From contig NZ_CM001514.1 in assembly GCF_000263715.2 (NCBI RefSeq), forward strand, positions 668,936 through 732,935: a stretch of DNA of 64,000 nucleotides, written 5' to 3'. The notes under the pieces are model-generated. The model was not told where the DNA came from and searched no databases. It was given only the letters and a program-made list of their open reading frames with translations. Position 1 is the first letter of the stretch, and every line of letters begins with the position of its first letter. The position numbers were made by a program, and so were the translations under genes. Shown piece after piece: positions 1 to 9,524 of this stretch. The DNA comes from Pseudomonas synxantha BG33R. GTDB taxonomy: Bacteria > Pseudomonadota > Gammaproteobacteria > Pseudomonadales > Pseudomonadaceae.

Positions 1-306
1 TTCGGCGCCGATCCGCGCCTGTTGCCGGACAGCAAGACCGTGGTGGAAGAGTTCCGCAAAAACGGCACCGAGCCTGAAGGCTACACCCTGTATGCCTACG
101 CCTCGATCCAGGCCCTGGCCGCCGGCTTCAACGGTGCCAAGTCCAACAAGGGCGAAGACGCGGCCAAGTGGTTGAAGGCTAACCCGGTTAAAACCGTCAT
201 GGGCGAAAAAGCCTGGGATGCCAAGGGCGATCTGAAAGTCTCTGACTACGTGGTTTACCAGTGGGACAAAGACGGCAAATACCATCAGTTGGAAAAGCAG
301 AAGTAA
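1..306 (+). CDS. braC: Branched-chain amino-acid ABC transporter substrate-binding protein, C-terminal part
   Basis: This is the 3' end of a gene whose start lies left of the window; the reading frame is open from base 1 to TAA at 304-306. The roughly 100 residues look like the last lobe of a LivJ/BraC-type periplasmic binding protein, with a segment like YAYASIQALAAGFNGAKS and a closing strand YVVYQWDKDGKYHQL. The role would be to bind Leu/Ile/Val in the periplasm and deliver them to the LivHMGF complex. The order braC-livHMGF on the same strand is that of the Pseudomonas bra/liv operon. A REP pair separates it from livH, a common arrangement that raises binding-protein mRNA stability relative to the permease genes (inference). 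Confidence 0.85.
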   Translation, partial: FGADPRLLPDSKTVVEEFRKNGTEPEGYTLYAYASIQALAAGFNGAKSNKGEDAAKWLKANPVKTVMGEKAWDAKGDLKVSDYVVYQWDKDGKYHQLEKQK

Positions 307-333
307 TAACGCGACGGCTTGAACACCTCGATC

Positions 334-430
334 TCTGTGGGAGCCGGGCTTGCCCGCGATGACGGCCTCAATACCAACACCTGTGTTGAATGTGAAACCG
401 CTATCGCAGGCAAGCCAGCTCCCACAGAGG
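334..430. repeat. REP-type palindromic pair (class A)
   Basis: Two inverted copies of a REP core, GTGGGAGCCGGGCTTGCCCGCGAT and the complement of GTGGGAGCTGGCTTGCCTGCGAT, are separated by about 40 bases. Several similar pairs occur elsewhere in the window. It lies between braC and livH and probably forms a transcript stem-loop. Confidence 0.85.
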
Positions 431-526
431 GCCTGGTTGCCTGCTCTATTGCAACAAACCTGTTTTTTCCTCCAGAAGCGCCGCACACCCACCGGGGTGC
501 AGGTGCTCACCGCGTGAGATTGCGTT

Positions 527-1441
527 ATGGATGGTATTTTCCTGCAGCAACTGGTCAACGGCCTGACCCTCGGGTCGGTCTATGGCCTGATCGCCATCGG
601 CTACACAATGGTCTATGGCATCATTGGCATGATCAACTTCGCCCACGGCGAGGTTTATATGATTTCCGCTTACCTCGCGGCGATCAGTCTGGCACTGCTG
701 GCTTACTTCGGCATCGAATCCTTCCCGCTGCTCATTCTCGGCACCTTGATCTTCACCGTGGTCGTTACCGGCGTGTACGGTTGGGTCATTGAACGGGTCG
801 CCTATAAACCGCTGCGCAACTCCACCCGACTGGCACCGCTGATCAGCGCCATCGGCATCTCGCTGATCCTGCAGAACTACGCACAGATCGCCCAGGGCGC
901 CAAGCAACAAGGCATCCCGACCCTGCTGGCCGGGGCCTGGCGCGTCGATATCGGCACTGGCTTCGTGCAACTGACCTACACCAAAGTGTTCATCCTCGTG
1001 GCGGCATTCGCCGGCATGGCGTTGCTCACCTACATCATCAAGTACACCAAGCTGGGTCGCATGTGCCGCGCCACCCAGCAAGACCGCAAGATGGCCTCGA
1101 TCCTGGGCATCAACACCGACCGGGTGATCTCCTACGTGTTCGTCATCGGCGCGGCCATGGCTGCCCTGGCCGGCGTGCTTATCACCCTCAACTACGGCAC
1201 CTTCGACTTCTATGCCGGTTTCATCATCGGCATCAAGGCGTTTACCGCGGCGGTACTCGGCGGCATCGGCTCCCTGCCTGGGGCGATGCTGGGCGGGATC
1301 ATCCTCGGTATCTCCGAGTCGCTGTTCTCGGGGTTGATCAACTCTGACTACAAAGACGTGTTCAGTTTCTCCCTGCTGGTGGTGATTCTGATTTTCCGTC
1401 CCCAGGGCCTGCTTGGTCGCCCACTCGTGGCGAAGGTGTAA
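527..1441 (+). CDS. livH: Branched-chain amino-acid ABC transporter permease LivH/BraD
   Basis: 304-residue inner-membrane permease. The start MDGIFLQQLVNGLTLGSVYGLIAIGYTM and the GMINFAHGEVYMI motif are typical of the LivH family, followed by several hydrophobic segments. The EAA-like loop with ATQQDRKMASILGIN (about residues 180-195) is where the ATPases should dock. It ends with a LivH-type tail containing IFRPQGLLG. With LivM it forms the channel for Leu/Ile/Val uptake. It is followed after two bases by livM, so the genes are co-transcribed and probably translationally coupled. The ATG at 527 gives the usual family length. Confidence 0.95.
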   Translation: MDGIFLQQLVNGLTLGSVYGLIAIGYTMVYGIIGMINFAHGEVYMISAYLAAISLALLAYFGIESFPLLILGTLIFTVVVTGVYGWVIERVAYKPLRNSTRLAPLISAIGISLILQNYAQIAQGAKQQGIPTLLAGAWRVDIGTGFVQLTYTKVFILVAAFAGMALLTYIIKYTKLGRMCRATQQDRKMASILGINTDRVISYVFVIGAAMAALAGVLITLNYGTFDFYAGFIIGIKAFTAAVLGGIGSLPGAMLGGIILGISESLFSGLINSDYKDVFSFSLLVVILIFRPQGLLGRPLVAKV

Positions 1442-1443
1442 AC

Positions 1444-2721
1444 ATGTCTGCTGCCAAATCCATTGATATCAAGAAAAGTGTGGTCGATACGGTCCTCGCC
1501 GGGCTGATTTCGCTGATCGTGTTCGGGCCCATCGTCGGCGTAGTGCTCGACGGCTACAGCTTCAACCTGGAGCCGCTGCGCGTTGCCACGTTGGTCGCTA
1601 TCGTCATGGCTGGGCGCTTCGCCTTGAGCCTGTTCCTGCAAACCCCCAAGGGTGTGAAGATCCTGCAGGGCTTCGAAAGCAGCGGCTCGGGTGTACACGT
1701 GCTGCCACCGGACTACAAGTCGCGGCTGCGCTGGATCATCCCGGCGCTGATCGTGATCGCCATCGTGTTTCCGATCTTCGCCAACAAATACCTGCTGACC
1801 GTGGTGATTCTCGGGCTGATCTACGTGTTGCTTGGTCTGGGCCTGAACATCGTGGTGGGCCTGGCCGGTCTGCTCGACCTGGGTTACGTGGCGTTCTATG
1901 CCATCGGTGCCTACGGCTTGGCGCTGGGTTACCAATACCTCGGCCTGGGGTTCTGGACGGTGCTGCCGCTGGCGGCAATCGCGGCGGCACTGGCGGGGTG
2001 CATACTCGGCTTCCCGGTGCTGCGAATGCACGGTGACTACCTGGCCATCGTGACCCTGGGCTTTGGTGAAATCATCCGCCTGGTGCTCAACAACTGGCTG
2101 TCGTTCACCGGCGGCCCCAACGGTATGCCGGTGCCTTCGCCGACGTTCCTGGGCCTTGAGTTCGGCAAGCGTGCCAAAGATGGCGGCATCCCGTTCCACG
2201 AGTTCTTCGGCATCGATTACAACCCCAACATCAAGTTCATGTTCATCTACATCGTGCTGTTTCTGGTGGTGCTGGCCGTGCTGTACATCAAGCATCGCCT
2301 CACGCGTATGCCAGTCGGTCGCGCTTGGGAAGCCTTGCGTGAAGATGAAATCGCCTGCCGTTCCATGGGCCTGAACCACGTGCTGGTAAAGCTCTCGGCG
2401 TTCACCATCGGCGCTTCAACCGCAGGTTTGGCTGGGGTGTTCTTTGCCAGCTACCAGGGCTTCGTCAACCCATCGTCGTTTACCTTCTTCGAGTCGGCGT
2501 TGATCCTCGCCATCGTGGTGTTGGGCGGCATGGGCTCGACGGTCGGCGTGGTGATTGCGGCGTTCGTGCTGACCGTGGCGCCTGAACTGCTGCGCAGTTT
2601 CTCCGAGTACCGCGTGCTGCTGTTTGGCGTGCTGATGGTGGTGATGATGATCTGGCGACCGCGTGGCTTGATTCGGATCAGCCGTACCGGTGTGACGCCA
2701 CGCAAGGGGGTAGCGCCATGA
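1444..2721 (+). CDS. livM: Branched-chain amino-acid ABC transporter permease LivM/BraE
   Basis: 425-residue permease, the partner of LivH. About 90 N-terminal residues form the extra LivM N-terminal region (DUF3382 type), which is why it is longer than LivH. The conserved core begins near VILGLIYVLLGLGLNIVVGLAGLLDLG, with the HGDYLAIVTLGFGEI motif in the middle and GRAWEALREDEIACRSMGLN as the ATPase-contact loop. The C-terminal MIWRPRGL motif matches the LivH/LivM family. It overlaps livG by four bases, indicating tight coupling. Confidence 0.95.
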   Translation: MSAAKSIDIKKSVVDTVLAGLISLIVFGPIVGVVLDGYSFNLEPLRVATLVAIVMAGRFALSLFLQTPKGVKILQGFESSGSGVHVLPPDYKSRLRWIIPALIVIAIVFPIFANKYLLTVVILGLIYVLLGLGLNIVVGLAGLLDLGYVAFYAIGAYGLALGYQYLGLGFWTVLPLAAIAAALAGCILGFPVLRMHGDYLAIVTLGFGEIIRLVLNNWLSFTGGPNGMPVPSPTFLGLEFGKRAKDGGIPFHEFFGIDYNPNIKFMFIYIVLFLVVLAVLYIKHRLTRMPVGRAWEALREDEIACRSMGLNHVLVKLSAFTIGASTAGLAGVFFASYQGFVNPSSFTFFESALILAIVVLGGMGSTVGVVIAAFVLTVAPELLRSFSEYRVLLFGVLMVVMMIWRPRGLIRISRTGVTPRKGVAP

Positions 2722-3593
2722 GCAAGGAAGTCGTGCTATCTGTCGAACACCTGATGATGCACTTCGGTGGCATCAAGGCCCTGAGCGATGTCAGCCTCAA
2801 GGTCGAACGCAACTCGATCTTCGCCCTGATCGGTCCCAACGGCGCCGGCAAGACTACGGTGTTCAACTGCCTCACCGGCTTTTACAAAGCCAGCGGCGGC
2901 AAGATCGAACTCAACGTGCGCGGCAAGCAAACCAACGTCATCCAGTTGTTGGGTGAGCGCTTTGAGGCCACCGACTTCGTGTCGCCCAAAAGCTTCCTCA
3001 GCCGCGTGTACTACAAGATGTTCGGTGGCACCCACCTGGTAAACCGCGCCGGCCTGGCACGGACCTTCCAGAACATTCGCCTGTTCAAGGAAATGTCGGT
3101 GCTGGAAAACCTGCTGGTGGCCCAGCACATGTGGGTCAACCGCAACATGCTCGCGGGCATCCTCAATACCAAGGGCTACCGCAAGGCTGAAAGTGATGCC
3201 CTGGACTGTGCGTTCTACTGGCTGGAGGTTGTGGACCTGGTGGACTGCGCCAACCGCCTGGCTGGCGAGCTCTCCTACGGCCAGCAGCGCCGCCTGGAAA
3301 TCGCCCGCGCCATGTGCACGCGGCCGCAGATCATCTGCCTGGACGAACCGGCAGCGGGCCTCAACCCTCAGGAAACCGAAGCCCTCAGCGCGATGATTCG
3401 CCTGCTGCGCGACGAACACGACCTCACGGTGGTGCTGATCGAACACGACATGGGCATGGTGATGAGTATTTCCGACCACATTGTGGTGCTGGACCACGGC
3501 AACGTGATCGCCGAAGGCGGCCCCGACGCGATCCGCAACGACCCGAAAGTGATTGCCGCCTACCTGGGCGCGGACGAAGAGGAGTTGGTATGA
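2718..3593 (+). CDS. livG: Branched-chain amino-acid ABC transporter ATPase LivG/BraF
   Basis: 291-residue ABC ATPase. Walker A is GPNGAGKT (about residues 36-43), the signature LSYGQQRRLEIARA, Walker B IICLDEPAAGLNP and the switch histidine in VVLIEHDMGMV. It is some 35 residues longer than the shortest LivG proteins because of an insertion (NVIQLLGERFEATDFV... to KMFGG) after the Walker A strand; Pseudomonas relatives with this longer form are familiar to me. It energises LivHM. It overlaps livM by four bases upstream and livF by four bases (ATGA) downstream. Confidence 0.95.
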   Translation: MSKEVVLSVEHLMMHFGGIKALSDVSLKVERNSIFALIGPNGAGKTTVFNCLTGFYKASGGKIELNVRGKQTNVIQLLGERFEATDFVSPKSFLSRVYYKMFGGTHLVNRAGLARTFQNIRLFKEMSVLENLLVAQHMWVNRNMLAGILNTKGYRKAESDALDCAFYWLEVVDLVDCANRLAGELSYGQQRRLEIARAMCTRPQIICLDEPAAGLNPQETEALSAMIRLLRDEHDLTVVLIEHDMGMVMSISDHIVVLDHGNVIAEGGPDAIRNDPKVIAAYLGADEEELV

Positions 3594-4306
3594 GCGCACC
3601 TATCCTCGAAATGAAGGACCTGGACGTGTTCTACGGCCCGATCCAGGCGTTGAAGAAAGTCTCGCTGCACATCAACGAAGGCGAAACCGTCAGCCTGATC
3701 GGCTCCAACGGCGCGGGAAAGTCCACGCTGTTGATGTCGATCTTCGGCCAGCCTCGGGCCGAGTCGGGGCAGATTCTGTACAACGGCGTCGACATTACCC
3801 ACAAGTCGTCCCACTACATCGCCTCCAACGGCATTGCGCAGTCGCCGGAAGGGCGGCGGGTGTTCCCCGACATGACCGTCGAGGAAAACCTGCTGATGGG
3901 CACCATCCCCATTGGCGACAAGTTTGCCAGCGAGGATATGCAACGCATGTTCGAGCTGTTCCCCAGGCTTAAAGAGCGGCGTAACCAGCGGGCCATGACC
4001 ATGTCCGGCGGCGAGCAGCAAATGCTCGCCATCGCTCGTGCGCTGATGAGCCGGCCCAAACTGTTGCTGCTCGACGAGCCAAGCCTGGGACTGGCGCCGA
4101 TTGTGGTGAAGCAGATCTTTTCTACCCTGCGCGAGCTGGCGTCTACCGGGATGACCATCTTTCTGGTGGAGCAGAACGCCAACCATGCGCTGCGCTTGTC
4201 GGATCGGGCGTATGTGATGGTCAATGGCGAGATTCGCCTGACGGGCACCGGTAAAGAGCTGCTGGTGAACGAGGAAGTGCGCAACGCCTATCTCGGCGGT
4301 CACTAA
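3590..4306 (+). CDS. livF: Branched-chain amino-acid ABC transporter ATPase LivF/BraG
   Basis: 238-residue ABC ATPase starting at the ATG that overlaps the livG stop (ATGA); the frame stays open upstream, but that part is out of register with the family. Walker A is GSNGAGKS, the signature MSGGEQQMLAIARAL, Walker B LLLLDEPSLGLAP and the switch histidine lies in FLVEQNANHAL. It pairs with LivG as the second nucleotide-binding subunit. It is the last gene of the operon, which ends in a REP pair that may serve as an mRNA 3' stem. Confidence 0.95.
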   Translation: MSAPILEMKDLDVFYGPIQALKKVSLHINEGETVSLIGSNGAGKSTLLMSIFGQPRAESGQILYNGVDITHKSSHYIASNGIAQSPEGRRVFPDMTVEENLLMGTIPIGDKFASEDMQRMFELFPRLKERRNQRAMTMSGGEQQMLAIARALMSRPKLLLLDEPSLGLAPIVVKQIFSTLRELASTGMTIFLVEQNANHALRLSDRAYVMVNGEIRLTGTGKELLVNEEVRNAYLGGH

Positions 4307-4323
4307 CGAGTACTCAGTACCCT

Positions 4324-4412
4324 ATGGGAGGGGGCTTGCTCCCGATAGCGGTGTGTCAGTTTAAGAAGTGCTGACTGACAAATCGCTATCGGGAGCAAGC
4401 CCCCTCCCACAT
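4324..4412. repeat. REP-type palindromic pair (class B)
   Basis: Inverted copies of a second REP core, ATGGGAGGGGGCTTGCTCCCGATAG and CTATCGGGAGCAAGCCCCCTCCCACAT, flank about 40 bases. It sits just after livF and probably forms the operon's 3' stem-loop. Confidence 0.85.
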
Positions 4413-4446
4413 CTGATTGCGTGGTCCATCAGGTCTTTCTCCAAAT

Positions 4447-4923
4447 TGTGGAAAACAAATCCAGCCTACCTCCAAAGCGCGACATATAGCCGCCGCAAAT
4501 CCCTGTTTTGTCACAGTTTTGACTTGTCCCCATCCACTGTGGAACCGGCTGTGGGTAACGTGGGTGTACTTGGCTGAAAGCCTTTGAATACGGGGCCTGT
4601 AGCGTTGTGGTTGTTTTTTGATCGGCGGCTTTTTCTCAACCCTCTACCGGCTTTGTCAACCTGTTTAAAGACACAGGTATATGACCGGAATATGTCCATC
4701 CAGCCTGTGGATAAGTCTGTGATTAAACTCTGGAAAGACGCCCGCAGGGGCCGGAATGACTGGCCTGAAGCCATCGTTGCGTCTTTCCGAATTTTTCAGG
4801 GGCTACATACGCCCCAGCCAAGGTCAAGCAAAAAACTTTCTAAAACCGCCTGCAAGCCTTGTACACAGCGGCTTCGAGCGATTTGCACTTGCCCCCAAAG
4901 ACTGTGGGCGCAGTTGTGGATAA
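4447..4923. promoter_or_regulatory. Gene-free stretch with DnaA-box-like sites
   Basis: About 670 bases without a credible gene separate livF from the dehydrogenase at 5087. TGTGGATAA, the exact complement of the DnaA box TTATCCACA, occurs at 4706-4714 and 4915-4923. One-mismatch versions lie at 4447-4455 (TGTGGAAAA) and 4550-4558 (TGTGGGTAA). All four are in the same orientation. There is no dnaA, gidA or replication gene nearby, so this is not the chromosomal origin. A DnaA-binding or titration site is a guess; perfect boxes also occur inside coding sequence at 7294 and 7423. Confidence 0.35.
4732..4797 (+). ncRNA. Candidate structured RNA or terminator hairpin
   Basis: Perfect 10-base inverted arms, GGAAAGACGC (4732-4741) and GCGTCTTTCC (4779-4788), enclose a second stem (CAGGGGCC with GGCCTG) and are followed by GAATTTTTC. 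This looks like the 3' end of a small RNA or a terminator. A weak promoter can be proposed at TTGTCA (4653) and TATATG (4678), giving a transcript near 105 bases. No known RNA family is recognised and no gene upstream needs this terminator. Confidence 0.35.
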
Positions 4924-5014
4924 CCTGCGCGCATATGGCTGCAGGCCACGGTTTACAAGGCTTTGCTTGGGGTGGTTAAAAAACGCACAGTTGCGTGTGA
5001 AGTTACGTGCGTAG

Positions 5015-5854
<840 letters not shown>

Positions 5855-5867
5855 GGCGATCGCTTCT

Positions 5868-5896
5868 GTGGCGAGGGAGCAAGCTCCCTCGCCACA
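5868..5896. repeat. Palindromic repeat / terminator-like hairpin
   Basis: A near-perfect palindrome of the form TGTGGCGAGGGAG...CTCCCTCGCCACA lies 14 bases after the dehydrogenase stop. It is a self-complementary REP relative common in Pseudomonas intergenic DNA and probably also protects or ends the transcript. Confidence 0.75.
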
Positions 5897-6010
5897 ATGT
5901 TTTCCGATAGCTTTTAAGTGCGGCAAATCGGCCAAAATGCGGCATAAGGTACACTCCGCTCCTGAAAACCCTCCGCACTGTGCGGTGTAAAGGTTTTGAC
6001 AGGAGGAAAT

Positions 6011-6916
6011 GTGAGTAACCGAGGTGAGCAGGCACTGCTCAAACAATCGACCATCCTGATGTTCGCCGTGGCGATCGCCGGGATTGTCACGGGTGTCATA
6101 TCCGGCGCCCAATCCATTTTATTCGACGGCTTTTTCTCGCTGATCGCCACCGCCATCAAGGTGCTGATGCTGATCACGGCCAAGCTGATCGCCAAGAAAA
6201 GCAACGAGCGCTTCCAGTTCGGCTATTGGCACCTGGAACCGATGGTGCTGCTGATCGAAGGCAGTTTCCTGCTGCTGATCGCCATCTACGCGTTCCTCAA
6301 TGGTGTGTTCGGCATCATCAACGGCGGGCGCGAGATCGAGTTGGGGCTGGTGATCATTTATGCGGCGGTGTTTACCGTCGTGGAATTCGCCTACTTCTTT
6401 TATGTGCGCTACCGCAACCGCACGCTTAAATCGTCGCTGATCCAGTTCGACAACATCAGTTGGCTGGTGGACGCAATGCTGTCGGTGGGCTTGCTGATCA
6501 GCTTCCTTGCCGCACTGCTGCTCAAGTCCCAGGGCTATGGCGAATGGGCGGTGTACGTCGACCCGCTGATTTTGATCCTGTTGGCCCTGAGTATGCTGGC
6601 GCCAGCGTTCAAGATCCTGCGCCCGGCGTTGCGTGAAGTGCTGGGGATCGCGCCGGATCATTTGGACGATAAAGTACGCGAAGTGATGGATGCGGCGCAG
6701 GCCAGGCATGGTTTCGATGACTACGTGTCCTATGTGCAGAAGCACGGGCGGGCGCGGTTTATCGAGATTCATGTCGTGCTGCCGGCCGATTACCCAGTGG
6801 ATAAGGTCGCGACCCTCGACAGGTTGCGCGAAGAGATATCCACAGGGTTGGGCACGCCGGATGCGGCGCGTTGGTTGACGATCAGTTTTACCGGGGATCG
6901 CAAGTGGATTGCATAA
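6011..6916 (+). CDS. Cation diffusion facilitator family transporter
   Basis: 301-residue inner-membrane protein with about six hydrophobic helices and a soluble C-terminal domain (from about residue 215), the cation efflux (CDF) architecture. Metal-site-like residues appear in SILFDGFFSLIATAIK (helix 2) and FDNISWLVDAMLS (helix 5), and RFQFGYWHLEPM is the characteristic loop between helices 2 and 3. It probably exports a divalent metal such as Zn, Fe or Mn in exchange for protons; the metal cannot be told from sequence. A GTG start at 6011 is chosen because AGGAGG lies directly upstream; the overlapping ATG at 6009 meets a stop at once. Confidence 0.85.
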   Translation: MSNRGEQALLKQSTILMFAVAIAGIVTGVISGAQSILFDGFFSLIATAIKVLMLITAKLIAKKSNERFQFGYWHLEPMVLLIEGSFLLLIAIYAFLNGVFGIINGGREIELGLVIIYAAVFTVVEFAYFFYVRYRNRTLKSSLIQFDNISWLVDAMLSVGLLISFLAALLLKSQGYGEWAVYVDPLILILLALSMLAPAFKILRPALREVLGIAPDHLDDKVREVMDAAQARHGFDDYVSYVQKHGRARFIEIHVVLPADYPVDKVATLDRLREEISTGLGTPDAARWLTISFTGDRKWIA

Positions 6917-6938
6917 CGTCTGTTAGACCGAGGTGAGG

Positions 6939-6996
6939 CTATCGCAGGCAAGCCAGCTCCCACATTAAAGTGTGGGAGCTGGCTTGCCTGCGATGG
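6939..6996. repeat. REP-type palindromic pair (class A)
   Basis: Two inverted copies of GTGGGAGCTGGCTTGCCTGCGAT lie only a few bases apart, making a long hairpin between the convergent CDF and epimerase genes. It probably acts as a shared 3' structure for both. Confidence 0.85.
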
Positions 6997-7007
6997 GGCC
7001 TTGCAGG

Positions 7008-8117
7008 TCAGCCCAGATGCTGGACCAGACCCTGATAGCAAGTCGCCAAATGATAAGGGGTGGTAGAAGGCATATCCCGCCGGCTCACCTTACCGTCGGC
7101 ATCCAGGCATTCATTCCAGCCCTTTGCATGCAGGAAACGCTGTTGCAGCGCCAGCAATTGACGTTGCAGCACCGTCTCGCTGCCGGGACGCAAGGTCAGT
7201 GCTCGCAGGTATTCCGCCTGGGCCCAGATGCGCTGAGTGCCGTCGCGCACCGTGCCATCCAGTGCCAACATGCCACTGACCGCACCGCTTAACTTATCCA
7301 CACCCTTTTGCTCGGCATAGGCAAACGCTCGTGTCAGCGACGCATGCAGCGGCGTGCCGCGCAGTACGTTGGACGATTCCAGCAAAAAGAACCATTCGAA
7401 CTGGTGCCCTGGCTCAAACCAGTTATCCACAGCGCCCAGCGGTTTCTCCAGCATCACGCCGTGCTCGCGGTCGATGAAGCGTTGCTGCATGGCCGTCGCC
7501 AGTGCCAGCAGTGCCGCTTGTACCTGCGCGTCCTCGCGTACCGCAAGGGTGGCGAGGAAGCCCTCGGCCAAGTGCATCAGCGGGTTTTGCAACGGGCCGG
7601 ATTTGAGCGAGGCCCAGTTGCGCTCAAGTACCGCCTCATACAAGCCATCGCCCGTGGCAAAGCGTTGAGCGACAACTTCCAGTGCGGCGTTGAGCACTGA
7701 CTCCACCAAGGGTTCACGCACCTTGGCCCAGTAATGGGCACAGGCAAAGATGATGAACGCGTGGGTGTAGAGGTCCTTGCGCTTGTCCAGGGGTTGGCCG
7801 GCCGGGTCGATGCTGTAGAACCAGCCGCCGTGCTCGGCATCATGGAAGTGCCGTTGCAGGGAGCGGAACAGCGCCGCCGCCCGTTCTTCGGCGAAAGCCG
7901 CGCCGGGTTCGCCGATCAGGCTGGCGAACAGGTACAACTGCCGGGCGCACGCCATGGCGCGGTAGCGTTGTGGGGGCAGCGGCTGGTGATCGGCGTCCAG
8001 TGCCTCAAAGGGCAATGCCAGGTCGGCATTCCAACCCGGACCTTGCCAGAGGGGCACGATCAGGTCATGGAAGTGCGTGAGCACAGGCGTCAGGGAAGAG
8101 GAGGAAGCGATGGGCAT
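7008..8117 (-). CDS. AGE-family sugar epimerase/isomerase
   Basis: 369-residue cytoplasmic protein of the N-acylglucosamine 2-epimerase/mannose isomerase superfamily, an (alpha/alpha)6 barrel. Visible family features are YTHAFIIFACAHYW, the DREHGVMLEKP turn and the PGHQFEWFFLLE motif carrying conserved active-site His and Glu, with a late segment DADGKVSRRDMPSTTPYHLATCYQGL. Members interconvert aldoses and ketoses (for example mannose/fructose) or N-acyl hexosamines; the substrate here is unknown. It stands alone between REP elements, so the context does not help. Two perfect DnaA-box sequences lie inside the gene (7294 and 7423) and are probably incidental. Confidence 0.82.
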   Translation of the reverse strand: MPIASSSSLTPVLTHFHDLIVPLWQGPGWNADLALPFEALDADHQPLPPQRYRAMACARQLYLFASLIGEPGAAFAEERAAALFRSLQRHFHDAEHGGWFYSIDPAGQPLDKRKDLYTHAFIIFACAHYWAKVREPLVESVLNAALEVVAQRFATGDGLYEAVLERNWASLKSGPLQNPLMHLAEGFLATLAVREDAQVQAALLALATAMQQRFIDREHGVMLEKPLGAVDNWFEPGHQFEWFFLLESSNVLRGTPLHASLTRAFAYAEQKGVDKLSGAVSGMLALDGTVRDGTQRIWAQAEYLRALTLRPGSETVLQRQLLALQQRFLHAKGWNECLDADGKVSRRDMPSTTPYHLATCYQGLVQHLG

Positions 8118-8192
8118 TGGCTGGCGTCGTCACGGCAGGGGTGTTTGCCGCGCATGGTAGCAGGCTTGGGATCGGTGGTGTTTGTACTGGCA

Positions 8193-8270
8193 CTATCGCG
8201 GGCAAGCCCGCTCCCACATTTTTGAAGTGTGAACCCTCTCAAATGTGGGAGCTGGCTTGCCTGCGATGAG
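8193..8270. repeat. REP-type palindromic pair (class A)
   Basis: Inverted REP cores (ATCGCGGGCAAGCCCGCTCCCAC and GTGGGAGCTGGCTTGCCTGCGAT) lie about 30 bases apart in the gap between the nickel permease end and the epimerase start. Confidence 0.85.
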
Positions 8271-8290
8271 GTCCTTGCAGTCGCTGACGA

Positions 8291-8863
8291 TCAGCCCGCC
8301 AACAACCACACCCCAGTCGCTGCCGAAGCCGCCCCGGCCACTCGCACCAGCGGCGCTGCGGCAGCTGGCAAAAAGCGCACCACTGCATAACCGGCGGCAT
8401 GCAACGCCGCGGTCGCACCCACAAACCCAATGGCATACGCCCAAGGGCTGGTCATGTCCGGCAGTTCAAGGCCATGGGCCACGCCGTGAAACAACGCAAA
8501 CAATGCCGTGGCGCCCACCGCCATGAACAGTGGCGGCCGCACCGCCAGTGCCACGGCCAGGCCCAGGGCGAGCACCGAAGCGGCAATCCCGCTTTCCAGC
8601 GCCGGCAATTGCAGCCCTTCAAAACCCAACACCCCGCCGATCAGCATGGTGCCGACGAAGGTGCATGGCAGTGCCCAGCGCGCGGCGCCTTTCTGTTGGG
8701 CCGCCCACAGGCCGACCGCAACCATGGCCAGCAAGTGATCGAGGCCGCCCAAGGGGTGGCTGATGCCGGCCACCAGGCCATTGTCGCCGTGGCCAGGGTG
8801 CGCGAAGGCCAGGGCAGGGGCCAGCAGCAGCGCGGCAGCGGCGAAGAGTTTGTTGAGGCTCAT
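8291..8863 (-). CDS. ureJ: HupE/UreJ-family nickel permease
   Basis: 190-residue, six-helix membrane protein with an N-terminal signal-like segment ending ALAFAHPGHG. The family signature HPLGGLDHLLAMVAVG follows at about residues 36-51 and a second histidine motif, LFHGVAHGLELP, near residue 125. These histidines are characteristic of HupE/UreJ secondary nickel transporters. It is the last gene of the ureE-ureF-ureG-ureJ run, 22 bases after ureG, which fits nickel supply for urease maturation. Nickel specificity rests on family and context. Confidence 0.88.
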   Translation of the reverse strand: MSLNKLFAAAALLLAPALAFAHPGHGDNGLVAGISHPLGGLDHLLAMVAVGLWAAQQKGAARWALPCTFVGTMLIGGVLGFEGLQLPALESGIAASVLALGLAVALAVRPPLFMAVGATALFALFHGVAHGLELPDMTSPWAYAIGFVGATAALHAAGYAVVRFLPAAAAPLVRVAGAASAATGVWLLAG

Positions 8864-8885
8864 GGACAGGTTCCTTATGGGTTGA

Positions 8886-9500
8886 TCAGGCGGCGGTCAG
8901 CAAGCCCTGGCGTTCGATGAAGGCGACGATGTCGTCCAGGCCGACTCCGGTTTTCTGGTTGCTGAACACAAAGGGTTTGCCGTTACGCATCCGCTGGGTG
9001 TCGCTGTTCATCAACTCCAGCGAGGCGCCCACCAGCGGGGCCAGGTCGATCTTGTTGATCACCAGCAAGTCGGATTTGCAAATACCGGGCCCGCCTTTGC
9101 GTGGCAGCTTGTCACCAGCGGACACATCGATCACGTAAATGGTCAGGTCTGAGAGTTCCGGGCTGAAGGTGGCCGACAGGTTGTCGCCGCCGGACTCCAC
9201 CAGGATCAGGTCCAGGCCGGGAAAGCGGCGGTTGAGCTGGTCCACGGCCTCAAGGTTGATCGAAGCATCTTCGCGAATCGCCGTGTGCGGGCAGCCGCCG
9301 GTCTCCACGCCGATGATGCGCTCCGGCGCCAGCGCCTTATTACGTACCAGAAAGTCGGCGTCTTCGCGGGTATAGATGTCGTTGGTGACCACCGCCAGGT
9401 TATAGCGATCACGCAGCGCCAGGCACAGGGCCAGGGTCAGGGCGGTCTTGCCGGAGCCCACCGGGCCGCCGATTCCGACGCGCAGGGGTTGTGTGTTCAT
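8886..9500 (-). CDS. ureG: Urease accessory GTPase UreG
   Basis: 204-residue SIMIBI GTPase that drives nickel insertion into urease together with UreD, UreE and UreF. The P-loop is [11 protein letters not shown] (residues 11-21), the conserved metal-binding CPH lies in [17 protein letters not shown], and the guanine-specificity motif NKID lies in [15 protein letters not shown]. The ATG at 9500 is preferred over an upstream TTG because GGAGAA sits five bases before it. It lies between ureF and ureJ in the accessory operon. Confidence 0.97.
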   Translation of the reverse strand: MNTQPLRVGIGGPVGSGKTALTLALCLALRDRYNLAVVTNDIYTREDADFLVRNKALAPERIIGVETGGCPHTAIREDASINLEAVDQLNRRFPGLDLILVESGGDNLSATFSPELSDLTIYVIDVSAGDKLPRKGGPGICKSDLLVINKIDLAPLVGASLELMNSDTQRMRNGKPFVFSNQKTGVGLDDIVAFIERQGLLTAA

Positions 9501-9524
9501 GTGCTTCTCCACAATAAAAAACGT

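Noticed and set aside
1348..2379. 343-codon minus-strand frame opposite livM
   Set aside because: His/Gln/Asp-rich shadow of a well-supported permease gene.
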